Shown here: piece after piece, positions 34,162 through 41,690 of the stretch
Layout: each line of letters begins with the position of its first letter
Numbering within the stretch: position 1 is the stretch's first letter
The notes under the pieces: generated by a model
Told to the model about the DNA's origin: nothing
Databases searched by the model: none
What the model saw: the letters and a program-made list of their open reading frames with translations, nothing else
Position numbers and translations under genes: made by a program
NCBI GenBank assembly: GCA_963796675.1
Contig: CAWCMS010000007.1
Span: forward strand, 124,001-188,000
Length of the DNA stretch: 64,000 bases
Direction: 5' to 3'
Origin: CAWCDJ01 sp963796675
GTDB taxonomy: Bacteria > Acidobacteriota > Terriglobia > Bryobacterales > Bryobacteraceae

Positions 34162-36252
34162 ATGAAGAAACGACTGATGCTCGGTGGGGGCGCGGTGCTG
34201 CTGGCGATTTCGGCACTGCTGGTTGCCTGGCTTGGCTCGTTCAACAGCGGCCAATTCGCTCCGGCCGACTCGCACCAGACGGTCGTTTTCTGGGCCACCT
34301 CCGCCCTGATCTTCGTCCTCATGGTGACCCTGGGCTTCATCCTCTTTCGCGAACTGGTGAAGCTCTATGTCGCCCGGCAGAGCAACCAGCAAGGCTCGCG
34401 CATCCGCACGAAGCTGGTGCTCTGGGCGCTGGCTTTGAGCTGCGTGCCGGTGGTCTTCCTGGTGCTGTTCAGCTTCGAAGTCTTGAGCCACAGTGTGGAT
34501 CGCTGGTTCACCAACCCGGTGGACCAGACCATCGCCCGCTTCGTACGGGTCGCGGACTTGCTGCAGGGCGAGATGCGCGACGAAGTGAACGCGCAGGCGG
34601 CGCTGCTCGCCGCACAGACCGAAGTCCGCCGGATGCTCGACGGCAAGCCGGACCAGGCCTTTCTCGCCCGCTTCGTCGCCAGTTACCAGGCGGAGTCCGC
34701 CACCATCTACGGCCCCGAAGGCATCACGCCGGTGGCATGGTTCGGTCCGTCGCACAGCGGGGATTCCAACCTGATCCGCGCGCGCGCTCCGGTCACCGCC
34801 GACGGCCGCGTCATTGGTTACGCGGAGCTGGTGGCGCGTCTGCCCCTCGATGTCGCCGACCAGCTGGCAGCCATCGAAAAGTTTAACGGACAGGCGATCG
34901 AGCTCAAGGCCTATCAGAAGAACGCCAAGCTGCTCTACAACATGGTGATGGGCCTGATCACCGTGTTCGTCCTGTTCTTCGCCATGTGGGTAGCGTTCTT
35001 TCTCGCTAAACAGATCAGCGTGCCCATCAGCGCCCTGCTCGAAGCGGCCAGCGAGGTCAGCAAGGGCAACTTCAAACACCGCGTCGAAGTGCAGGCCTCC
35101 GATGAGGTGGGCTCCCTGGTGCGCGCCTTCAATCGCATGATGGAGGATCTCGATTCGGGGAACCGCGAGCTCGACCGCCGCCGCCGGCTCATCGAAGCGA
35201 TCCTCGAAAGCATTCCGACCGGCGTGATTTCGATCGGTGCGGACGGCTCGGTCCACCATGTCAACCGGGCCCTCTCGAAAATCCTGGACGCCCAGGAAGT
35301 GGCGCGGGCGGCGCGCCTGGAAGACCTGTTTTCGCGGGAAGACACGGCCGAAATCAAGTACCTCATGAAGCGTGCACGGCGCACCGGCACCGCCTCCCGG
35401 CCGCTCGAACTGGTCACCGGGACGCGCAAGCTGCAGCTGGCCGTGACCGTCTCGGCCCTCGAGGAGAAGCTCACTTCGGGCTTCGTGGTCGTCCTCGAAG
35501 ACACCACCGAACTGCTGCGGGCGCAGAAATCGGCGGCATGGCACGAGGTGGCGCGGCGCGTGGCGCACGAGATCAAAAACCCGCTGACACCCATCGCTCT
35601 TTCGGCCGAGCGGATCGCCCGCCAGATGGAACGCGTGGACCTTCCCTCGCCGGCCGACCGCATCGTGCGCGAGTGTACGGCGATGATTTCGAAATCGGTG
35701 GAATCGGTGAAGACGCTGGTGGACGAGTTCTCGCAGTTCGCCCGCTTCCCTTCCGCGCAGCCGGTTCGCTCCGACCTCAATGCCCTTGTGGAGGAGGCCC
35801 TGACCGTCTTTCATGGGCGCCTGGACGGGATCGAAATGCAGACCAGCTTCACGCCCAACCTGCCGGCCGTGAACCTCGACCCCGATCAGTTCCGCCGCGT
35901 CGTCGTGAACCTGGTGGATAACGCCGCCGAAGCCATGCAGGATTCACTGGTACGGCGGCTGTTGATCGCCACCCGCGCGGGAGCTGCCGAGACAGTCGAA
36001 CTGGTGGTGGCGGATTCGGGTCCCGGGGTGAGCCGGGACGACAAGGAAAAGCTATTTCTGCCCTATTTCTCAACCAAGAATCGTGGCACGGGATTAGGGT
36101 TGGCGATCGTGAGTCATATCGTGGCGGAACACAACGCGCAGATCCGCGTCGAAGATAATCAGCCCTCGGGCGCGCGGTTCACTGTGGAAATCCCGGCACT
36201 ACTCGACACGGACGCAGTCGAGCCGGCCGGCCGCGCGGCGGCTAATCTATGA
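34162..36252 (+). CDS. NtrY-like membrane sensor histidine kinase
   Basis: A 696-residue kinase. N-terminal TMs lie at about 6-27, 42-64 and 86-108; an extracytoplasmic sensory segment (110-255) is followed by a TM at about 258-280 (VMGLITVFVLFFAMWVAFFLA). A HAMP domain (ISVPISALLEAASEVSKGNF), a PAS domain (LIEAILESIPTGVISIGADG), HisKA with RRVAHEIKNPLTPIALSAER and a complete HATPase (NLVDNAAEAM, DSGPGVS, GTGLGLAIVSHIV) follow. The order and the NPLTPI motif match NtrY, the nitrogen-related partner of NtrX. Its TGA overlaps the regulator ATG, so the pair is coupled. The leader is short: an AGAGGAAG Shine-Dalgarno sits just after a TATAAT at 34145-34150. Confidence 0.88.
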   Translation: MKKRLMLGGGAVLLAISALLVAWLGSFNSGQFAPADSHQTVVFWATSALIFVLMVTLGFILFRELVKLYVARQSNQQGSRIRTKLVLWALALSCVPVVFLVLFSFEVLSHSVDRWFTNPVDQTIARFVRVADLLQGEMRDEVNAQAALLAAQTEVRRMLDGKPDQAFLARFVASYQAESATIYGPEGITPVAWFGPSHSGDSNLIRARAPVTADGRVIGYAELVARLPLDVADQLAAIEKFNGQAIELKAYQKNAKLLYNMVMGLITVFVLFFAMWVAFFLAKQISVPISALLEAASEVSKGNFKHRVEVQASDEVGSLVRAFNRMMEDLDSGNRELDRRRRLIEAILESIPTGVISIGADGSVHHVNRALSKILDAQEVARAARLEDLFSREDTAEIKYLMKRARRTGTASRPLELVTGTRKLQLAVTVSALEEKLTSGFVVVLEDTTELLRAQKSAAWHEVARRVAHEIKNPLTPIALSAERIARQMERVDLPSPADRIVRECTAMISKSVESVKTLVDEFSQFARFPSAQPVRSDLNALVEEALTVFHGRLDGIEMQTSFTPNLPAVNLDPDQFRRVVVNLVDNAAEAMQDSLVRRLLIATRAGAAETVELVVADSGPGVSRDDKEKLFLPYFSTKNRGTGLGLAIVSHIVAEHNAQIRVEDNQPSGARFTVEIPALLDTDAVEPAGRAAANL

Positions 36253-37610
36253 AGCAGCACAGAATCCTGGTAGTGGACGACGAGCCGGCGATCCGGCAAT
36301 CGCTCGGCGGAGTACTCGAAGACGAAGGCTATACCGTCGCCGCGGTGGAGAGCGGCGAAAGCTGTCTGGCGGCCCTGCCGGGGGCCGGTTTTGAGCTGGT
36401 CCTCCTGGACATCTGGCTACCGGGCATGGACGGGCTCGAAGCGCTGGCGCGGATTCAGGAGCTGCCGTTCGCCGACCGGCCGCAGGTGGTGATCATCTCC
36501 GGACACGGCAGCATCGAGGCGGCGGTCAAAGCCACCAAGCTGGGCGCATTCGACTTCCTCGAAAAGCCGCTTTCGGTCGACAAGGTGCTTCTGGTAGTGA
36601 AGAACGCACTCGCGAACCGCTCGCTGGCGCTCGAGAACGTCCGTTTGAAGGGCGATAGCGTCTCACGCTGGAAAATCATCGGGGAAAGCGTGCCGATGAA
36701 GGCCTTGCGGCAGCAGCTTTCTCTGATGGCCGCCACGAATGGGCGCGTCCTGATCTTCGGGGAAAGCGGCACCGGCAAAGAACTCGTGGCGCACGCCATC
36801 CACGCCATGAGCCCGCGGCTGCCGGAGGCGTTCGTCGAGGTCAACTGCGCGGCGATTCCGGAAGAGCTGATCGAAAGCGAGCTGTTCGGGCATCGCAAGG
36901 GCAGCCTGGCCAGCGCCCTCGAAGACAAGGCCGGTAAATTCCAGAAGGCCGATGGCGGCACGCTCTTCCTGGATGAGGTCGGCGACATGAGTCTGCGGAC
37001 CCAGGCCAAGGTGCTGCGCGCGCTCGAGGAGCAGCGCTTTGAGCCGGTGGGCGCGGCCGAATCGCTCCAGGTCGACGTGCGGGTGGTGGCGGCGACCAAC
37101 AAGAATCTGGAAGAAGAGATCGAACACGGCAATTTTCGGGAAGACCTCTTCTATCGACTGAACGTGATTCCGTTTTTCGTGCCGCCTCTGCGCGACCGCC
37201 GCGAAGACATCCCCCTCCTGGCCGAACACTTTCTGGCCGAGTTCACCACCGCCTACGGCCGCAAGCCCAAAGAACTCACCGGGGAGGCCTACCGCGTGCT
37301 GACGGAGTACCACTGGCCGGGGAATATACGGGAACTGAAGAACCTGATTGAGCGGATCGTGATTCTAAACCCCCAGATCCGGGTGGATGCGCGCCATATT
37401 CCGCTGAATGCCTCACGGCGGCAGCAGGACCGTTCGCTCGATCGCTTCAGCAGCCTGCAGGAAGTCCGCGAGGCGGCCGAGCGCGAGTACATTCTCAAGA
37501 AACTCGAAGAGACCAACGGAAATGTGACGCGGACCGCGGAACTGCTCGGTTTGGAACGGAGCAACCTCTACCGCAAGATGCGCACTCTCGGCATCGGACC
37601 GAAAGAATAG
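36249..37610 (+). CDS. NtrX/NtrC-like sigma-54-type response regulator with altered GAFTGA loop
   Basis: A 453-residue regulator: receiver domain (1-120, phosphoacceptor Asp54 in LVLLDIWLPGMDG, Lys106 in FLEKPLS), AAA+ domain (about 143-375: Walker A GESGTGKE at 171-178, Walker B GGTLFLDEVGDM), and a Fis-type helix-turn-helix at the end (NVTRTAELLGLERSNLYRKM). The loop that contacts sigma-54, GAFTGA in activators, reads GSLASA here (residues 218-223, in GHRKGSLASALEDKAGKF). Family members without a proper GAFTGA, such as alphaproteobacterial NtrX, do not activate sigma-54 promoters. This one may therefore act as a sigma-70-type repressor or activator. Partner kinase is the overlapping upstream NtrY-like gene. 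Confidence 0.88.
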   Translation: MKQHRILVVDDEPAIRQSLGGVLEDEGYTVAAVESGESCLAALPGAGFELVLLDIWLPGMDGLEALARIQELPFADRPQVVIISGHGSIEAAVKATKLGAFDFLEKPLSVDKVLLVVKNALANRSLALENVRLKGDSVSRWKIIGESVPMKALRQQLSLMAATNGRVLIFGESGTGKELVAHAIHAMSPRLPEAFVEVNCAAIPEELIESELFGHRKGSLASALEDKAGKFQKADGGTLFLDEVGDMSLRTQAKVLRALEEQRFEPVGAAESLQVDVRVVAATNKNLEEEIEHGNFREDLFYRLNVIPFFVPPLRDRREDIPLLAEHFLAEFTTAYGRKPKELTGEAYRVLTEYHWPGNIRELKNLIERIVILNPQIRVDARHIPLNASRRQQDRSLDRFSSLQEVREAAEREYILKKLEETNGNVTRTAELLGLERSNLYRKMRTLGIGPKE

Positions 37611-37613
37611 TAA

Positions 37614-37693
37614 GGTGGGGCAGGTTTCAACCTGCGGCGGGCTTTAGCCCGCTTCCGCATCTCCACGCCGACCAGGCTGAAGTCCGCCCCACC
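37614..37693. repeat. Dispersed palindromic repeat element
   Basis: The element is bounded by GGTGGGGC (37614-37621) and its near-complement GCCCCACC (37686-37693). Inside are two small hairpins, GCAGGTTTCAACCTGC and GCGGGCTTTAGCCCGC. Elements of this GCAGGTTTCAACCTGC type are common between genes of Acidobacteriota and other high-GC soil bacteria and resemble REP sequences. It lies between the stop of the regulator and the convergent M48 protease gene, so it may also end both transcripts. Confidence 0.7.
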
Positions 37694-37696
37694 AGA

Positions 37697-38659
37697 TTAC
37701 TCGGTCAGGCCACGGCGCTTTACCGTCGGCGGCTCGTCTTCCCGCACCGTTGGGGTCGTCCGCGGAGCAGTCTTCAGCTTCGGACCGCCATTGCCGGGTA
37801 CCGACTTCCTCCCCGCCTGCATGTCGATCAGCCGCTCCCGCATGTCGCGGTACTCGGAAGTGGTCACCACGTATTCGCCCCTGGAGGGCAGAATCTCGTC
37901 GATTTCCTTTTCGGTGCGCTTGATGCGATCCGCATCGAGCGGATGGCTCGAGAGCATGCGGTCCACAAACCCCGGAGACTTCCGCTGCAGCGATTCCAGC
38001 TTCTCGAAGATGCTGATCGCACCGGTCGGGTCGTAGCCCGCCGCATACATGTACTGCACGCCCAGGTAGTCCGCTTCGCTTTCGTCGCCGCGGCTGAACT
38101 TCATGAACATGGTGGGCATGGCGAGTCCCATGGCCTGGCGCCCCGCGTACCCGCCCAAACCGCCGCCGAGAAGCACGGACGCCGGCACGTTTAGCATCGA
38201 GGCGAGTTGCGCTTTGGTCGCCTGGCGCGTCATGTGGCGCGCCGCCACGTGCGCAATCTCGTGGGCCACCGCCGCGGCGAATTCGTCCTCTTCGTCGGCG
38301 ATCTTGATTAGCCCGGTGTTCACGAAGATAAACCCGCCCGGCAGTGCAAACGCGTTCGCTGTGTCGTCGTCGATCACCTGGAACTGGAACGAGAAACGGG
38401 CGTCGGAATTCCGCACCAGGTTCTGCCCCACCCGGTTTACATATTCGCCGATGATCGGATCGTCGAGGAGTTTGGCCTGGCGCGCGACTTCCTGCGCGAG
38501 CTGCTTGCCGAGCGCGATCTCCTTCTCGATGGAGTAGAAGTTCACGCCCTTGCCCACGTCACGATTCCCGATCTGGCTGGGATCGTTCTTCTTGTCGGCG
38601 GCCAACCCCGCAACGGCCGTCAACACTACAGACAGAACCAGGGCTACCGATGATTTCAT
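37697..38659 (-). CDS. Secreted M48 family metalloprotease
   Basis: A 320-residue zinc protease with a signal peptide (MKSSVALVLSVVLTAVAGLAA) and no TM core. The active site is AVAHEIAHVAARH (HExxH), and the third zinc ligand Glu lies in RGDESEADYLGVQYM. ALPGGFIFVNTGLI is the conserved edge strand, and SSHPLDADRI closes the catalytic domain. It resembles BepA/LoiP-type periplasmic proteases that keep outer-membrane proteins in order; it lacks the TPR domain of BepA. The C-terminus is a proline/threonine-rich basic tail. It is divergent from the aminotransferase gene, with a very short (about 38-base) interval. Confidence 0.87.
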   Translation of the reverse strand: MKSSVALVLSVVLTAVAGLAADKKNDPSQIGNRDVGKGVNFYSIEKEIALGKQLAQEVARQAKLLDDPIIGEYVNRVGQNLVRNSDARFSFQFQVIDDDTANAFALPGGFIFVNTGLIKIADEEDEFAAAVAHEIAHVAARHMTRQATKAQLASMLNVPASVLLGGGLGGYAGRQAMGLAMPTMFMKFSRGDESEADYLGVQYMYAAGYDPTGAISIFEKLESLQRKSPGFVDRMLSSHPLDADRIKRTEKEIDEILPSRGEYVVTTSEYRDMRERLIDMQAGRKSVPGNGGPKLKTAPRTTPTVREDEPPTVKRRGLTE

Positions 38660-38697
38660 CTTCCTCGTTCCGCCTCCACTCCCGTATTGTAAAGGGA

Positions 38698-39846
38698 ATG
38701 GCCCTCGAAAATAGCAAAAGTTCTGTTAAGGAATCTTCCCTTTCGGAGCGCTTCGCACACTGCTTCCCCGTCCGGGAAAACCTGGTGTACTTGAATCATG
38801 CTGCGGTATCTCCCCTATGCAAGCCCGCCGCCGACGCCATGAAGCACCTGGCGGACGACTGCCTGCACTTCGGGAGTCTGCATTACGCCGAGTGGCTCGC
38901 CACCTATGAAGGTCTCCGCCAGGCCGCCGCGCGGCTGGTCCACTCCGACCCGTCCGAAATCGCCCTGATGAAAAACACCTCGGAAGGGATCGCTACCATC
39001 GCGATGGGCCTCGACTGGCGATCGGGCGACCGCATCGTCGCCTTCCGCGAGGAATTCCCAGCCAACTTCTACCCCTGGAAGCGACTCGAACAGAAAGGCA
39101 TCGAGGTCACCTGGCTTTCCGTCAACGACCCGCTCGACCGCATCGACGCGGCTTGCCGCGGGGCCCGCCTGCTTTCGATCAGCTTCGTCCAATTCCTCAG
39201 CGGTTACCGCGCCCCAATTCAAGCAATCGGTGAGATTTGCCATCGTAACCAATGTATTTATATAGTAGATGCGATTCAGGGACTGGGCGCCTTCCCGATC
39301 GATGTCCAAGCATCCCACATCGACGCCCTGGCGGCCGACGGCCATAAGTGGTTGACCGGGCCCGAAGGCTGCGCCCTCCTCTATGTCAGCCGCGAACTGC
39401 AGGAGCACGTCGAGCCGGTGGAGTTCGGCTGGACCAACGTCGCCGGATATGCCGACTACGCCTCCCGCGACATGGCTCTCCGACAGGATGCCGGCCGGTA
39501 TGAGCCTGGAACCTTAAATACCATCGGTTGCTTCGGATTACGCGCGGCAATTGAGTTTTTACTTGAAGTAGGGATCAGTACTATTGGCCCGACCGTACAG
39601 GGCCTGGCCGACCGGATCGCAGCCGGGGTCACAGCGCGCGGTTACGAGGTTCTGGGCGATCGCACTCCGGAAAATGGCGCCGGGATCGTGAGTTTTCGGA
39701 AGACCGGATGGGATGAGCGGCAGATCGTCTCCCGCCTGAAGGCCGCTAAAATAGCCGCCGCCCCTCGCGCCGGATGGGTCCGGACTTCTCCCCATTTCTA
39801 CATCAGCCCCGATGACATCGACCACATGCTGGAGGCGCTGCCCTAA
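38698..39846 (+). CDS. PLP-dependent aminotransferase class V (cysteine desulfurase/isopenicillin-N-epimerase-like)
   Basis: The ATG at 38698, just behind AAAGGG, gives a 382-residue protein; an upstream ATG at 38650 would overlap the start of the divergent protease gene. Class V features are LVYLNHAAVSPLC at the start, the PLP-phosphate region MKNTSEGIATIAMGL, the Asp that binds the pyridine nitrogen in YIVDAIQGLGAFPID, and the Schiff-base lysine in LAADGHKWLTGPEG. The C-terminal small domain ends RTSPHFYISPDDIDHML. The fingerprint (HKWLTGPEG with no catalytic Cys loop visible) favours a selenocysteine-lyase or epimerase-like enzyme over a housekeeping NifS/IscS. The substrate is not predictable. 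Confidence 0.86.
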   Translation: MALENSKSSVKESSLSERFAHCFPVRENLVYLNHAAVSPLCKPAADAMKHLADDCLHFGSLHYAEWLATYEGLRQAAARLVHSDPSEIALMKNTSEGIATIAMGLDWRSGDRIVAFREEFPANFYPWKRLEQKGIEVTWLSVNDPLDRIDAACRGARLLSISFVQFLSGYRAPIQAIGEICHRNQCIYIVDAIQGLGAFPIDVQASHIDALAADGHKWLTGPEGCALLYVSRELQEHVEPVEFGWTNVAGYADYASRDMALRQDAGRYEPGTLNTIGCFGLRAAIEFLLEVGISTIGPTVQGLADRIAAGVTARGYEVLGDRTPENGAGIVSFRKTGWDERQIVSRLKAAKIAAAPRAGWVRTSPHFYISPDDIDHMLEALP

Positions 39847-39859
39847 AATCTTTTTAGGG
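39841..39859. repeat. Perfect hairpin CCCTAAAA/TTTTAGGG over the aminotransferase stop codon
   Basis: Eight-base arms (39841-39848 and 39852-39859) with a TCT loop. The TAA stop of the aminotransferase is inside the left arm. There is no following T-run, so it is a poor intrinsic terminator; it lies 48 bases before the ECF sigma gene and could equally be an operator or attenuator for that gene. Confidence 0.45.
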
Positions 39860-39906
39860 AAGATAGCGCGGAGTTTGATCGTCCAAGCGAGGTAGCCAAT
39901 ATCCGG

Positions 39907-40470
39907 ATGGTGCTCGAAGGTTCAGAACGCGAGGTCATCGAAGCCTGCCAACGTGGCGATCGCGAGGCCTTCCGCGTCCTGTTCGAAACCTACAGAGACC
40001 GTGTCTACTCGGTCGCATTCCGTTACTTCGGAGACCACGCCTCGGCACTCGATATTGCCCAGGAGACCTTCCTGAAGCTCTTCGCCGTCATCGGCGATTT
40101 TCGCGGCGATTCGAGTTTCGACACGTGGATCTACCGGATGGTAGTGAACTGCTGCCTCGACCATAAGCGCCGCTGCCGCCGCCTGGTGCCATTCGCCGAC
40201 GGTCTGCTGGCCGGACTGCGTGCGCCGGGCGACAGCCTCAAGGAGATTCTGCGATCGGAGCGCGACGGACGCGTGCGCGCCGCCATCGACCGCCTGTCTC
40301 CTGATCTGCGGATGGCCGTAGTGCTGCGCTATACCGAAGGGCTGTCTTATGAACAGATTGCCGAGGTTCTCGGCTGCTCACCGGGGACCGTGGGCTCCCG
40401 CCTGAACCGCGCTTACAAGGCGTTGGAACGCCGGCTTTCGCACTTGAGGGAAGGAGATGGCCGTGTCTGA
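39907..40470 (+). CDS. ECF-type RNA polymerase sigma factor
   Basis: A 187-residue sigma factor with region 2 (FRVLFETYRDRVYSVAFRYF, DIAQETFLKLFAVIGDF, FDTWIYRMVVNCCLDHKRR) and region 4 (LRYTEGLSYEQIAEVLGCSPGTVGSRLNRAYKAL) only, the ECF layout. It directs transcription of a stress or envelope regulon that cannot be read from this window. Its last 14 bases overlap the start of a very small membrane protein gene, the usual place for an anti-sigma factor. No autoregulatory bipartite ECF promoter was identified with confidence upstream. Confidence 0.9.
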   Translation: MVLEGSEREVIEACQRGDREAFRVLFETYRDRVYSVAFRYFGDHASALDIAQETFLKLFAVIGDFRGDSSFDTWIYRMVVNCCLDHKRRCRRLVPFADGLLAGLRAPGDSLKEILRSERDGRVRAAIDRLSPDLRMAVVLRYTEGLSYEQIAEVLGCSPGTVGSRLNRAYKALERRLSHLREGDGRV

Positions 40471-40714
40471 CCGGCTGGAACTGGAATTATCGGAGCGCCT
40501 TGCCAGGGTCGAAGCTCCCGGTGAATTGTGGGAACTGGTGAGGCCTCCCGCACGCCCGGAACCTCGACCGCGCCGCGCATGGACCGCCTGGCCCATCGCC
40601 GCCGGCGTCATGATCCTGATCGCCGCGGGTACCTTCTTTCTCGCCGCGAAAGGCGCGCCGCCGGCCCCTCGCCCGCACGAATCCGCCTGCCTGTCCTGCC
40701 ACATCAGCCTTTAG
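40457..40714 (+). CDS. Mini membrane protein with C-terminal CxxCH, putative anti-sigma partner
   Basis: An 85-residue protein whose ATG lies inside the end of the sigma gene, 14 bases before that gene's last base. Residues 1-42 are cytosolic, with LELELSERLARVEAPGELWELV. One TM helix follows at about 44-65 (AWPIAAGVMILIAAGTFFLAA), then a 20-residue external tail ending HESACLSCHISL. Position and topology fit an anti-sigma factor, but the cytosolic part lacks an obvious HxxxCxxC zinc motif of ZAS proteins. The CxxCH sits at the extreme C-terminus outside the membrane, where heme attachment or metal/thiol sensing is possible. Function is inference. Confidence 0.72.
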   Translation: MAVSDRLELELSERLARVEAPGELWELVRPPARPEPRPRRAWTAWPIAAGVMILIAAGTFFLAAKGAPPAPRPHESACLSCHISL

Positions 40715-40769
40715 CACCACCATCAGGAGGTTGTCGGTTGTGATATCCTGGGGGCAGCGAGGAGGGAGC

Positions 40770-41690
40770 ATGGCGGAAGCACTCGCCGCTACCGGATTGA
40801 CCACAGGCCACGCACCTTTTGTGGAGCAGGCCCGCGACCGCGGAGACCTTTACATCACACAAGCTTACGAGCTCTATTCGGAAGAAAACCATGAAGCCTG
40901 GCGGAAACTCTACGCCCGCATGCAGCCCCGGTGGGAACGCTACGCCAACGACCATTTCCTGCGCGGCGTCAACGCCCTCGAGCTGCCCTGCGACCGGGTG
41001 CCGCGCCTGTCCGAGGTCAACCGCCGGCTGAAGCCTCTGACCGGATTCCAAACCAGGCCGGTAAGCGGCTACGTCCCTGGCTTCCTGTTTTTCGACTGCC
41101 TGCGGCGTCGCGAGTTCCCCACCACCATCACCATCCGTCCCATCGACCGCATGGACTATCTCCCCGAGCCCGACATCTTCCACGATGTCGCCGGCCACGT
41201 CCCGATGCACACCGAGAGGGCGTTTGCCGATACCCTGGTTCGGTTCGGCGATTGTGCTCATACCGCGGTCGAACTCACCGGGGGGATCGCCGATCAGCAG
41301 GAACGCTCGCGGCGCCTCACCAATATCATCAAGGCTCTATCGCGCTTCTTCTGGTTTACCGTGGAGTTCGGGCTCATGCGCGGTCCCCGCGGCATCTGCG
41401 CTTACGGCAGCGGGCTGCTCAGCTCGTACGGCGAACTGGAACACGCCATCGAGTCCGATCAAGTGCAGCGCTACCCGGTGCAGATCGAGTGGCTGATCAA
41501 CCAGGTGGCAGAGATCGATCACTACCAGCCGCTGCTGTTTGTTGTCGATTCCTTCGACCACCTGTTCGAGCTGGTCGACCGCCTGGAGCGCTGGATGCGG
41601 GAAGGCAAGCTCGACAATGTCGCGCCCGGGCTGCCGGACGTCGCCGAAAGCGACCTGCGCAGCTTCATGGATGCCGCACACTCAATCTGA
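40770..41690 (+). CDS. phhA: Phenylalanine 4-monooxygenase
   Basis: A 306-residue monodomain aromatic amino acid hydroxylase that makes tyrosine from phenylalanine using Fe(II), O2 and a tetrahydropterin. The iron ligands are in EPDIFHDVAGHVPMH (His138, His143) and FFWFTVEFGL (Glu199). The pterin-binding and active-site segments GYVPGFLFFDCLRRREFPTT and YGSGLLSSYGELEHA are also present. A strong GGAGGGAG precedes the ATG at 40770. No regulatory ACT domain is present, as usual in bacteria. No dehydratase (phhB) or homogentisate gene lies next to it. The last nine bases overlap the convergent pseudokinase-SPOR gene. Confidence 0.92.
   Translation: MAEALAATGLTTGHAPFVEQARDRGDLYITQAYELYSEENHEAWRKLYARMQPRWERYANDHFLRGVNALELPCDRVPRLSEVNRRLKPLTGFQTRPVSGYVPGFLFFDCLRRREFPTTITIRPIDRMDYLPEPDIFHDVAGHVPMHTERAFADTLVRFGDCAHTAVELTGGIADQQERSRRLTNIIKALSRFFWFTVEFGLMRGPRGICAYGSGLLSSYGELEHAIESDQVQRYPVQIEWLINQVAEIDHYQPLLFVVDSFDHLFELVDRLERWMREGKLDNVAPGLPDVAESDLRSFMDAAHSI

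Noticed and set aside
34150..35814. A 554-residue minus-strand open frame opposite the NtrY-like kinase
   Set aside because: Exact antisense of a gene with complete kinase motifs; low-complexity His/Gln/Arg-rich translation with no family features.
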